32,533 bases of DNA from Burkholderiales bacterium (GTDB taxonomy: Bacteria > Pseudomonadota > Gammaproteobacteria > Burkholderiales > UBA11063), in NCBI GenBank assembly GCA_019744945.1, contig JAIETT010000199.1:1-32533 (forward strand), in the 5' to 3' direction. Every line of letters begins with the position of its first letter. The first letter of the stretch is position 1. Under the pieces are notes generated by a model that worked only from the letters and a program-made list of their open reading frames with translations, was not told the DNA's origin and made no database searches. Of this stretch, positions 1-6,182 are shown in pieces. Made by a program: the position numbers and the translations under genes.

Positions 1-420
1 GGCGACACGCCAGTAACAATCCCAAATTGTAGCGGTATGCCTATCGGTGTACCATCATTTGCAACTGGTTATAAGGGTTTAGCCGAAGTTTTAAAAGACA
101 ATACCACGGCAACATATCCAACTAGTGTTGACATTAGCTCTTATGATCCTGTGTCGTATTATACGTATAACCGTTATTTGTTTAGAGCTAGTCAGCAATT
201 TTTAAAGCAAATGCAAGATTTAACCGTGATTGTTAATGGTGGTGCGCAGCCATCAATTAAAAATGCAGTAATGGTAACAAGTCTTATTTCATCAAATCCG
301 TATGTGGCAAGCGGCGAAAGTGTTACAATCACCGTGAGTTATACTATTTACGCTGGGGTTCCTGCTCCAATCGTTCCTGGTAACTATACTGCGTCATTTA
401 CTTGCAAAGCTAATTACTAA
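1..420 (+). CDS. Secreted or surface protein, C-terminal part (5' end outside window)
   Basis: The reading frame is open to the first base of the window, so the ORF-track start at 37 is only an internal methionine. About 139 residues are visible. They are rich in Thr, Ser, Tyr, Val and Gly with few charged residues, and an alternating beta-type pattern near the end (GESVTITVSYTIYAG) finishes in FTCKANY. Two cysteines are visible, one near the window start and one just before the stop, and could form a disulfide. This composition suits an exported adhesin, pilus-tip or surface protein, but I recognise no family. Two smaller genes follow on the same strand, one of which encodes a protein with a signal peptide. 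The exported location is inferred from composition only. Confidence 0.6.
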   Translation, partial: GDTPVTIPNCSGMPIGVPSFATGYKGLAEVLKDNTTATYPTSVDISSYDPVSYYTYNRYLFRASQQFLKQMQDLTVIVNGGAQPSIKNAVMVTSLISSNPYVASGESVTITVSYTIYAGVPAPIVPGNYTASFTCKANY

Positions 421-495
421 TAAAACATCATCGAGGTGGTAACGCCTCGTATCAATAAACATAAACCAATTATTAAGTCTAAAGAATCGAATAAA

Positions 496-657
496 ATGCC
501 TAATTTAAAGCCATTAATTGCAATTTCAAATAGTCAGCTTGCAAAATACTGCCTAGAATTCAACTGCAAGACGGCTGAGTGTATAGATCTCGAACATTTA
601 AAAACTTGGTTACATACACCTGAACAAGAAAATGAGGTAAAGGATGATAAGGATTAA
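496..657 (+). CDS. Small hypothetical protein, 53 aa
   Basis: This short frame ends by overlapping the next gene by 14 bp. The ORF track begins at a GTG (436) that lies inside a small inverted repeat (CGAGG/CCTCG, 432-449) with no ribosome binding site. I prefer the ATG at 496 (MPNLKPLIAISNSQ), although its Shine-Dalgarno sequence is also weak. The product is soluble, with an acidic tail (EQENEVKDDKD) and two cysteines. No family is recognised. The tight overlap with the signal-peptide protein downstream suggests translational coupling in one operon with the gene at the window start. Confidence 0.5.
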   Translation: MPNLKPLIAISNSQLAKYCLEFNCKTAECIDLEHLKTWLHTPEQENEVKDDKD

Positions 658-1051
658 AGTCTTGATGGTTATATCAATGCTTGCAACTGTAGCATTCGCA
701 GATAATCAGGTATTAGAACAATACACAGTCAACAATCTTAACGTCAATGCTCAAACCGCTTCAATTGTACAAGGTATCCAAGAGTTTGGCGCAACTCAAG
801 TTCAAATTCAGTATGCCGGTGCATACATATTTTTAGCTAATGAAGTTATGGTTGGAATTACATCACAAAGTTCAGTTCCAGTCCAATTAGTACCACTCAA
901 TGCTTACTACACTTACAATAACGGTCAAATTACGGTAAGTCTAATTGGTGATCCAACCAAGCAATCTGGTAACGATACCAGTAATCAACAATCCAGTGGT
1001 AGTTTTTTTGATTATACTACCCCCGAGAGCGGATTTTTCTATAATCAATAA
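644..1051 (+). CDS. Exported hypothetical protein with signal peptide, 135 aa
   Basis: The start is supported by GAGG six bases before the ATG. Residues 1 to about 19 form a Sec signal peptide (basic MIRIK, hydrophobic stretch, cleavage after AFA). The mature protein is beta-rich and rich in Gln, Asn, Tyr and Ser, and ends in a low-complexity tail (SGNDTSNQQSSGSFFDY). No cysteines and no known motif are visible. It is probably periplasmic or surface-located. It lies directly after another apparent secreted-protein gene and is closed by a strong terminator, so it is the last gene of its transcript. The function is unknown. Confidence 0.7.
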   Translation: MIRIKVLMVISMLATVAFADNQVLEQYTVNNLNVNAQTASIVQGIQEFGATQVQIQYAGAYIFLANEVMVGITSQSSVPVQLVPLNAYYTYNNGQITVSLIGDPTKQSGNDTSNQQSSGSFFDYTTPESGFFYNQ

Positions 1052-1077
1052 AAAAACACCCTGAAAAGGGTGTTTTT
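1052..1077 (+). terminator. Rho-independent terminator after the 644 gene
   Basis: AAAAACACCC and GGGTGTTTTT form a perfect 10-bp stem around a TGAAAA loop directly after the stop codon. The 3' arm supplies the T run. The symmetrical A and T runs mean it could also stop minus-strand transcripts arriving from the right, where the small genes at 1130-1442 end. Confidence 0.93.
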
Positions 1078-1129
1078 TGGCAGTGTTAAGAATGACGAAG
1101 TAAATCGCCAGTTGATTCACTAAATTTAA

Positions 1130-1252
1130 TCAGTGATTAGTTTTAGTTTTTGGATTTTCATTATCTTCTTTAAAGAAAGCAAGGCACAATACACCTAATA
1201 TGACTAAAATAAGGAATCCGGTAAAAAGCATTAATGGTCCATTACTCATCAT
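1130..1252 (-). CDS. Small single-pass membrane protein, 40 aa (absent from the ORF track)
   Basis: On the minus strand a GGAGGG ribosome binding site sits 7 bases before tandem ATG codons, which overlap the end of the 1242-1442 gene. The frame encodes 40 residues: a short polar start (MMSNGP), one hydrophobic segment (LMLFTGFLILVILGVLCLAF) and a charged polar tail ending in TKTNH. This is the usual build of a small inner-membrane protein with an N-out or N-in single helix. The strong ribosome binding site and the overlap with the gene upstream support it as a real translated gene in a two-gene unit. The function is unknown. Confidence 0.65.
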   Translation of the reverse strand: MMSNGPLMLFTGFLILVILGVLCLAFFKEDNENPKTKTNH

Positions 1253-1442
1253 GATTTAATCCCTCCACAAAGACAGCAAGAAACTGTAAAAAAATCCAGA
1301 AAATTAGAATTAATATGATTATACCATAAGTAAGACTATGGGTCAATTGGTGATAAATTGCACCTTGAGCCCAAGACAGCAGTCTTAATTGATCTGCAAT
1401 CTTGTCAAATAACTTAAGCTTAAATTTATACTTGAATTTCAT
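1242..1442 (-). CDS. Small membrane protein, 66 aa
   Basis: The start has a GAGGT ribosome binding site 4-5 bases upstream. The N-terminus is strongly basic (MKFKYKFKLKLFDK) and is followed by an amphipathic stretch, then a hydrophobic helix at about residues 38-58 (YGIIILILIFWIFLQFLAVF) and a short acidic tail. It is probably a single-pass inner-membrane protein with a cytoplasmic basic N-terminus. Its stop overlaps the start of the 40-aa membrane protein, so the two are probably co-translated. No family is recognised. Confidence 0.65.
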   Translation of the reverse strand: MKFKYKFKLKLFDKIADQLRLLSWAQGAIYHQLTHSLTYGIIILILIFWIFLQFLAVFVEGLNHDE

Positions 1443-1472
1443 AAGTACCTCACAAAAATGAGGCAGTTGTTC

Positions 1473-1498
1473 ACCAGAGGTGAAAAACCACCTCTGGT
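1473..1498. terminator. Hairpin between two minus-strand genes
   Basis: ACCAGAGGTG and CACCTCTGGT form a perfect 10-bp stem around a 6-nt loop. It lies between the 1510-1695 gene and the 1242-1442 gene, both on the minus strand. A T-rich run follows on the plus strand; on the minus strand no clean U-tract follows, so it may act as a processing or attenuation hairpin in that direction. Confidence 0.55.
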
Positions 1499-1509
1499 TA
1501 AATAATTTT

Positions 1510-1695
1510 TTATTGAATAGAATCTAATTTAGTTTTTAATTCAGCTAATTCAAATTCGTACTCTTCTAATTGATCTTGACTTTCAAAATATTCAAGCTGT
1601 CCAGGTCCAAATAAACCAAGTTCTTCAATTGAACTAATTTTATATTCAAGCTTGGATATTTTATTTTTAATTTCTAAGATTTCACATGGATACAT
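1510..1695 (-). CDS. Small coiled-coil protein, 61 aa
   Basis: The ORF track starts at 1722, but an AGGAATTATT-ATG context shared with the neighbouring 2003 gene points to the ATG at 1695, giving MYPCEILEIKNKISKLEYK. The product is almost entirely charged and helical with Leu/Ile spacing typical of a coiled coil, and it carries two helical halves separated by a GLFGPGQ turn. It is likely a small cytoplasmic helical-hairpin protein. Its leader contains one of two copies of a UUCG-capped hairpin (1734-1761). The function is unknown. Confidence 0.6.
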   Translation of the reverse strand: MYPCEILEIKNKISKLEYKISSIEELGLFGPGQLEYFESQDQLEEYEFELAELKTKLDSIQ

Positions 1696-1733
1696 AATAA
1701 TTCCTATAGTAAAAGAAATCACACGATAAATCC

Positions 1734-1761
1734 CAACGGGATTACCGAAGCAATCCCATTG
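1734..1761 (-). promoter_or_regulatory. Leader hairpin, copy A (UUCG tetraloop)
   Basis: On the minus strand GGGATTGC-TTCG-GTAATCCC forms an 8-bp stem capped by a C(UUCG)G tetraloop, with a further CAA/TTG helix below one mismatch. It lies about 38 nt before the start codon of the 61-aa gene. A diverged copy (2039-2070) precedes the next gene, and the sequence differences keep the stem paired. Confidence 0.6.
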
Positions 1762-1781
1762 TTATAAAATTTCACTAAACT

Positions 1782-2003
1782 TTAAAAAGCACACCCAGGA
1801 TCTACATCAACAACCTCTTTCTGAATACTGAAACTTTCTGGAAGTACACAATACTTAAAAGGCCGCCGATAATATTCATCTGTATTAACTCTACACTCCT
1901 CAGCTTCTTTCAAAGTTTCAAAAGTCTCAATGATACAAAAAACCTTTGGGTTTGCATTGTTAACAAATAACGGAAATTCTACTAAATAATAATTCTCAGC
2001 CAT
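1782..2003 (-). CDS. Small hypothetical protein, 73 aa
   Basis: The start lies in an AAGGAATTATT-ATG context. The product (MAENYYLVEFPLF...) is a small alpha/beta-looking protein with three cysteines and a central helix (ETLKEAEECRVN). No transmembrane segment, signal peptide or known family is visible. It shares its leader architecture with the 1510-1695 gene: a UUCG hairpin about 35 nt before the start and then the same spacer and ribosome-binding region. This suggests the two small genes are controlled in the same way. It is likely the first gene of the minus-strand cluster ending at 1130. Confidence 0.6.
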   Translation of the reverse strand: MAENYYLVEFPLFVNNANPKVFCIIETFETLKEAEECRVNTDEYYRRPFKYCVLPESFSIQKEVVDVDPGCAF

Positions 2004-2038
2004 AATAATTCCTTAAATATAAAGAATCGCATGATAAT

Positions 2039-2070
2039 CCCAATTGGATCACCGAAGCAATCCAGTTGGG
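2039..2070 (-). promoter_or_regulatory. Leader hairpin, copy B (UUCG tetraloop)
   Basis: On the minus strand TGGATTGC-TTCG-GTGATCCA is capped by a C(UUCG)G tetraloop. It is extended by CCCAA/TTGGG below one mismatch. It lies about 36 nt before the 73-aa gene. Compared with copy A, the stem positions differ but remain paired, as expected of a conserved RNA structure. Confidence 0.6.
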
Positions 2071-2150
2071 TTTTAGTTACATAATAGATGATACGTAATC
2101 TCATTTTAGAATTACTCAAAAATTTTTAAACTATTTTATATTTTTCCTCA

Positions 2151-2197
2151 AAATACGCGTTTTCGTTGGTATATTTTAATTTTATGATTGATAAAAT
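2151..2197 (+). promoter_or_regulatory. Shared promoter element, copy 1, with -10 TAAAAT
   Basis: AAATACGCGTTTTCGTTGGT (2151-2170), then A, is followed after exactly 20 nt by TAAAAT (2192-2197). The same element and spacing occur before the 4819, 16647 (minus) and 25179 genes. The element contains a near-palindrome centred on ACGCGT. Confidence 0.65.
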
Positions 2198-2233
2198 TAG
2201 CGCTTAATTTGTAACGCTATAGGGATAACAATC

Positions 2234-2287
2234 ATGTCAGTACAATTTGGGTTCAATTTAGGCATTAGTAACATAGGGTGGGTGTAA
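2234..2287 (+). pseudogene. Orphaned gene start resembling a Cas9 RuvC-I N-terminus, 17 codons
   Basis: An ATG with an upstream AGGGATAA reads MSVQFGFNLGISNIGWV and then stops. The pattern FGFNLGISNIGW resembles the first RuvC motif of Cas9 proteins (hydrophobic-GxDxGxxSxGW), although the catalytic Asp position is Asn here. No coherent Cas9 sequence continues in any frame and there is no CRISPR array in the window. It sits immediately after promoter copy 1. I read it as a truncated or decayed 5' gene fragment; the match is short and could be chance. Confidence 0.3.
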
Positions 2288-2330
2288 TGTATTATTGTCA
2301 AGTGTAAATTATTTTAAAGAAAGACTATTT

Positions 2331-2378
2331 ATGAAAAAAATACTATTAATTCTTGCGGCTTCTTTGGCAATTGAATGA
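2331..2378 (+). pseudogene. Orphaned signal-peptide fragment, 15 codons
   Basis: ATG begins MKKILLILAASLAIE and meets a stop. The sequence is a textbook Sec signal-peptide start with nothing behind it, so it is probably the 5' remnant of a deleted gene for an exported protein. It lies between the Cas9-like fragment and the intact 2430 gene, in a stretch that looks like a scar of repeated recombination downstream of a promoter. Confidence 0.35.
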
Positions 2379-2429
2379 ATATAAAACGTATCGGTATTAC
2401 CTAGATGAAATTTCTCGGAGGTTATAAAA

Positions 2430-2843
2430 ATGTTATATAAAGTCAAAAATATTAGCGAGTTCCTTAAAGATGGATACAAGATATTGCCGATTAATCTTGA
2501 TATAGGATTTTGCAATGAATCCAACGAAATTTTTATAAAACCAATGTCAATATGGTTTCAACTTAAACATTACAATAAAGGTTCAAGGCTTGATGAGAAA
2601 AGTAAGTATTTTTTTGGTAAGGCTTTATATGAGGAATGGGCTATTTTCTTGCAAAACTGCAAAATTGTAGCTAACAACAAAACTAAAATAATTGTAATTA
2701 AGCCAGCTAGTATTTTATATCAATTATACTATTTAGCAACCTTTGGTTATTTAAGGCAACAAAAAATTTTAACTGAAGATTACACTATAGCGCATCGAGT
2801 AATTGATTTTTTGCATAGTAAAAAATTTAGAAAGGGTGCGTAG
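2430..2843 (+). CDS. Hypothetical protein, 137 aa
   Basis: A strong ribosome binding site (CGGAGG) precedes the ATG. The product (MLYKVKNISEFLKDG...) is basic, Tyr/Phe/Lys-rich and lacks a signal peptide or clear membrane helix. No motif is recognised. It is the first intact gene after promoter copy 1 and is followed 9 bp later by a DNA methyltransferase gene, so the two are probably co-transcribed. A role beside the methyltransferase, for example in specificity or regulation, is possible, but this is only inferred from position. Confidence 0.6.
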   Translation: MLYKVKNISEFLKDGYKILPINLDIGFCNESNEIFIKPMSIWFQLKHYNKGSRLDEKSKYFFGKALYEEWAIFLQNCKIVANNKTKIIVIKPASILYQLYYLATFGYLRQQKILTEDYTIAHRVIDFLHSKKFRKGA

Positions 2844-2852
2844 TTAGCTGAA

Positions 2853-4091
2853 ATGAAACAACAACAACCATCATTATTTGATAACATTACTCAGGCGTAC
2901 TTAGGACGCGATGAGGTGTCAAATCAAGAACTTTATACTATATTGGCAGCCAAAGGTGTGGATAGTTCTGCGTTAGATAAGAAATCACCAGTTGGTAAAT
3001 CAGGATCGCAGCATAGTTTACTTAAACGTTCGATTCGATGGCAGCAGCAAACGCTAAAACAGTTAAATTTATTAGAGAAAGTTGCAAATAAGCGATCTAT
3101 TTGGAAATTAACAGATGGTGGTAAAAAGAAATTTTCGGCATTACATGAAATTAATGATGGGCACGTGGTGTTGGCATTTTCTACAACGCTTGGTTTGGCG
3201 CTTTGGGCAAACTGCAAAACGTTATTTTCAGCTATAAATGAACCGATTGCACTTAGTATTTCTTCTCCACCATACCCATTGAATAACCCTAAAGCATATG
3301 GCAATGTAAAAGAATCTGTATATGTTGACTGGATTTGCGAAGCTATAGAACCAATTGTTAAAAACTTAGTTAAAGGCGGCTCAATTGTTATTAATGTTGG
3401 CAATGATGTGTTTTTAAAAGGCTTACCAGCCAGATCCAATTATAGAGAGCGTATGGTTATAGCCTTTGAAGATCGTTTAGGGTTATTTAAAATGGATGAA
3501 ATTCCGTGGATAAACACGTCAAAAGCACCTGGTCCAATATTTTGGTCTAGTATAACTAGGCAGCAGCTTAATTCCGCGTGGGAGCCTGTTTATTGGTTTA
3601 CTAATGACCCCAAAAAATGTTTATCTAATAATAGAAGAGTACTACAAACACATTCTGAAAAACATTTGCAATGGTTAAAAAATAGATCCTTGACTGAAAC
3701 TGTAAGTGAGCGTGTAAACTCAGATGGCGCACATAAAGTAAGACGCGATAGTTACGCCAACATTACGGATGGAAAAATACCTAGAAATATATTTGTAAGA
3801 GGTCATCGATGCGTGGATCAGAATTTATATAAATCAAATTGTCTTAAATTAGGCATACAGCCTCATGGCGCGCCATTTCCACTTGAGTTAGCTAAATTCT
3901 TTATTGAGTTTTTAACTAAAGTAGATGATTTAGTTGTCGATCCTTTCGCTGGTAGCTTTACCGTTGCAAAAGCAGCAGAAACACTTGATCGAAAATGGAT
4001 CTGTACTGATATTATTTGGGAGTATTTACGTGGTAGCTATACAAGATTTGATAATGCGGTTATGAATAGTGAGTTTAGTTTTATTAATTAA
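2853..4091 (+). CDS. DNA methyltransferase, beta class (N4-cytosine or N6-adenine type)
   Basis: A 412-aa site-specific DNA methyltransferase. Motif IV (SSPPY, residues 137-141) comes before motif I (DPFAGS, residues 363-368), the beta-class order; SPPY favours N4-cytosine, though adenine specificity cannot be excluded. A following acidic residue in WICTDI matches the SAM-binding end of motif II. The first 100 or so residues look like a winged-helix domain (SLLKRSIRWQQQTLKQLNLLEK...WKLTDGGKKKF), as in Mrr-type N-terminal regions. No cognate restriction endonuclease is adjacent, so it is an orphan enzyme that could protect the element on entering a restricting host. The catalytic fold is certain; the modified base and target site are not. 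Confidence 0.85.
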   Translation: MKQQQPSLFDNITQAYLGRDEVSNQELYTILAAKGVDSSALDKKSPVGKSGSQHSLLKRSIRWQQQTLKQLNLLEKVANKRSIWKLTDGGKKKFSALHEINDGHVVLAFSTTLGLALWANCKTLFSAINEPIALSISSPPYPLNNPKAYGNVKESVYVDWICEAIEPIVKNLVKGGSIVINVGNDVFLKGLPARSNYRERMVIAFEDRLGLFKMDEIPWINTSKAPGPIFWSSITRQQLNSAWEPVYWFTNDPKKCLSNNRRVLQTHSEKHLQWLKNRSLTETVSERVNSDGAHKVRRDSYANITDGKIPRNIFVRGHRCVDQNLYKSNCLKLGIQPHGAPFPLELAKFFIEFLTKVDDLVVDPFAGSFTVAKAAETLDRKWICTDIIWEYLRGSYTRFDNAVMNSEFSFIN

Positions 4092-4152
4092 TTATAGGTC
4101 TTATTTTAAAAAGGAACTACGAAAGGTTTAATTATGATCAATCAACACAGTA

Positions 4153-4171
4153 ATTATATACTAAGTGAATC
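4153..4171 (+). repeat. Partial repeat R0
   Basis: ATTATATACTAAGTGAATC is the first 19 bp of the repeats R1 and R2. After it the sequence diverges (CCGTGAGGGTTC), although the GAA...TTC dyad spacing is roughly kept. Confidence 0.6.
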
Positions 4172-4209
4172 CGTGAGGGTTCTATAACAGATAACCTGCC
4201 AAGAGCACA

Positions 4210-4271
4210 ATTATATACTAAGTGAATCTAATTTGTTCACTCTTATAGTTAAAATAAACTCAAAATACGCG
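4210..4271 (+). repeat. Direct repeat R1 (about 62 bp)
   Basis: This copy runs from ATTATATACTAAGTGAATC to CAAAATACGCG and matches R2 (4668-4728) apart from a small difference after TTGTTCAC. It contains the inverted repeat GTGAATCTAATTTGTTCAC (4222-4240), a likely operator. R1 breaks off in the middle of the shared promoter element and continues as GCCTTTTTT, so its promoter is truncated. Confidence 0.75.
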
Positions 4272-4283
4272 GCCTTTTTTATG

Positions 4284-4634
4284 TCACATCTTTTTCTTTA
4301 TTTTATTGCACCCTGAATAAAAATATACCGCTGTAAATAATGCAGAAAATATTGTTCCTAGTATTGTCAAAATTAAAATCAATATTGTAAATGGAAAGAA
4401 CACAATTACCAGTATAATCCAAACCCAATTTGGAATATAGATATAGTTAAGTTCGTTTTTTCTTTTAGGATTTTCTCTAAAAAATATAAATGGATTTAGT
4501 TGTCTCAGACATAAAATCAACAAATACCTCCATGTAAAGGTATTATTCTGTTCTTCTTTTATAGTTTTAATAAATTCATCCACAACATACAAATCAATGA
4601 GAAAAACCCAAACCACCAAAAGTATATCTCCCAT
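4284..4634 (-). CDS. Membrane protein, 116 aa
   Basis: Two hydrophobic regions are clear: residues 1-20 (MGDILLVVWVFLIDLYVV) and a long C-terminal stretch from about 68 to 110 (VWIILVIVFFPFTILILILTILGTIFSALFTAVYF), followed by a basic end (KIKKKM). The ribosome binding site is weak. The gene is oriented against its neighbours and is bracketed by direct repeats R1 and R2, so it looks like a cassette inserted upstream of the transfer operon. No family is recognised; entry exclusion is one role small membrane proteins play on such elements, but nothing here proves it. Confidence 0.6.
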   Translation of the reverse strand: MGDILLVVWVFLIDLYVVDEFIKTIKEEQNNTFTWRYLLILCLRQLNPFIFFRENPKRKNELNYIYIPNWVWIILVIVFFPFTILILILTILGTIFSALFTAVYFYSGCNKIKKKM

Positions 4635-4667
4635 ATTTTATTTCTTTCAAATAACTTTAACAGTTGG

Positions 4668-4728
4668 ATTATATACTAAGTGAATCTAATTTGTTCACGT
4701 TATAGTTAAAATAAACTCAAAATACGCG
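4668..4728 (+). repeat. Direct repeat R2 (about 61 bp)
   Basis: The second copy of R1 carries the operator-like GTGAATCTAATTTGTTCAC (4680-4698). Here the repeat runs intact into the shared promoter element that drives the 4819 operon. Confidence 0.75.
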
Positions 4729-4766
4729 TTTTCGTTGGTGTTTTTATTATTTTGAAATTGTATAAT
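4719..4766 (+). promoter_or_regulatory. Shared promoter element, copy 2, with -10 TATAAT
   Basis: AAATACGCGTTTTCGTTGGT and a G (ending at 4740) are followed after exactly 20 nt by a consensus TATAAT (4761-4766). This lies about 50 bp before the start of the transfer operon at 4819. The upstream R2 operator dyad lies at 4680-4698. Confidence 0.75.
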
Positions 4767-4818
4767 TCTATTTCATTTGAACTTATAGCTATTTGTTTAC
4801 AATTAAGGAGTAACTAAA

Positions 4819-5631
4819 ATGTTAAATAAATTAGAGGCTGGTAATAAGATTTATAGGTATTGCAATAATCTAATAAATGTTGGCTGGTTCACTGGTTATA
4901 TTATTAACTTAAGCCCAGACCGTAAATCTTTTTATATTCGTCAATCTCGTTATGCGTCTCATCTATTTTTAGTTGAAATGGCGCATAATGATTTTTTGCC
5001 AAGTATTTTTAAAGAGGGCTCTGGAATCAAAATTATGGCACGCTTAATCCAGCACGACATTAATGGTATGAAATCTATAAAGCTATTGCCACTTTATGCT
5101 GAACGCGCCGCAAAAAGTCAATTACCTGACATTGATGACGTCAATACCGAAGACTCTCCAAAAGTGAAAACTTTCAACCCTTATTTTTCTTATAATCTTA
5201 CACCAGTTCCAGGCTCGGCCATTAATACCGTATTGGTTGCTGGATTCATTGATACACTTATTCATGACACGCATGAAAATGGCGAAGTTAAAGGTGATTG
5301 TTTGTTAATGGGATTAAGAACAGGGTTAAATGATGTTCTGCCGGTTAGGATATACGGAAATAGAGCGGCCTCTGAATTTAACACCATAAAAAGAACAAAA
5401 GACAAAGGTAAATTTCAACCAGTAGCTTTTGACACTCAGCTGCGGTCTAAAATAATCAAAATTGATGATCCTGAACAAGGGGAGTTGAATCATATTATCT
5501 CTTACGTCCACTCTAGTGTAATCACTACAATGGATCCAAATGATTGTGAAGAACATTTTCTTGGCACTCCAGATTGGTTTCTGCAGGTGCAAAAAGAGTG
5601 GTTAGCTCAGCAAACTGAAATTCAGAAATAA
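4819..5631 (+). CDS. Hypothetical protein, possibly OB-fold, 270 aa
   Basis: An AAGGAG ribosome binding site precedes the start, and this is the first gene after promoter copy 2. The protein is soluble with no signal peptide. Two halves look beta-rich. The second (about residues 130-230: NTVLVAGFIDTL... LPVRIYGNRAASEF ...KFQPVAFDTQLRSKII) has the strand pattern of an OB-fold such as single-stranded DNA-binding proteins. That would suit an operon devoted to DNA transfer, but no diagnostic motif is present. I therefore call it hypothetical with a possible nucleic-acid-binding role. Confidence 0.6.
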   Translation: MLNKLEAGNKIYRYCNNLINVGWFTGYIINLSPDRKSFYIRQSRYASHLFLVEMAHNDFLPSIFKEGSGIKIMARLIQHDINGMKSIKLLPLYAERAAKSQLPDIDDVNTEDSPKVKTFNPYFSYNLTPVPGSAINTVLVAGFIDTLIHDTHENGEVKGDCLLMGLRTGLNDVLPVRIYGNRAASEFNTIKRTKDKGKFQPVAFDTQLRSKIIKIDDPEQGELNHIISYVHSSVITTMDPNDCEEHFLGTPDWFLQVQKEWLAQQTEIQK

Positions 5632-5639
5632 ATCTAAAC

Positions 5640-6182
5640 ATGAGTAACTTTAGTTTGCAAGATTGGTATTTATCTGATAGTCAAATCAAATTGATTTCAG
5701 TTATTAAACATCATGTAAAAGCAATTTTAGTTACTCCTGGTGCAAAACAATTAAATAGTTTAACCTGGATGTTTGAAAATCATCAAATATTGGGACAGGT
5801 TTCTTTACAAGACTGTTGTTCAGCGTTGGAAATATCAATAAGTTTAATTCGCATTCGAATGCAATATGAAATATACGCAAATCACTTAAATTTAATTAAT
5901 CTTTTTAATAGTCAATTACCAGAGGTACTTTCAGAAGAGATTCTAGTTCATGTTGATATGGATTTAAATGCACTACGAGTAGCTAAATTAATTTGGAGTA
6001 ATCCTGGCGTTAACATGGAGCAACTCATTAAATTGACTGATTCAGACATTGGGTTAAGTATTCATTTAGAAAAGTTAAACAAATTTATTGCGAAACAAGA
6101 AAATCAGTACTATTTACCTGGTCGCAATATCTCTAATCATCAAAATATTAATTGGGCTAAATGCTGGAGCTTTTATGACTAA
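5640..6182 (+). CDS. Hypothetical helical protein, 180 aa
   Basis: It starts 8 bp after the previous stop and overlaps the next gene by 8 bp, so it belongs to the transfer operon. The product (MSNFSLQDWYLSDSQIK...) is predicted mostly helical and cytoplasmic, without membrane segments, signal peptide or recognisable motif. The C-terminus is aromatic (NINWAKCWSFYD). Its coupling with the HD-domain membrane protein downstream suggests a shared role. I do not recognise the family. Confidence 0.6.
   Translation: MSNFSLQDWYLSDSQIKLISVIKHHVKAILVTPGAKQLNSLTWMFENHQILGQVSLQDCCSALEISISLIRIRMQYEIYANHLNLINLFNSQLPEVLSEEILVHVDMDLNALRVAKLIWSNPGVNMEQLIKLTDSDIGLSIHLEKLNKFIAKQENQYYLPGRNISNHQNINWAKCWSFYD

Noticed and set aside
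2933-3439. Minus-strand ORF of 168 aa
   Set aside because: It is entirely inside the DNA methyltransferase gene in the opposite direction; a shadow.
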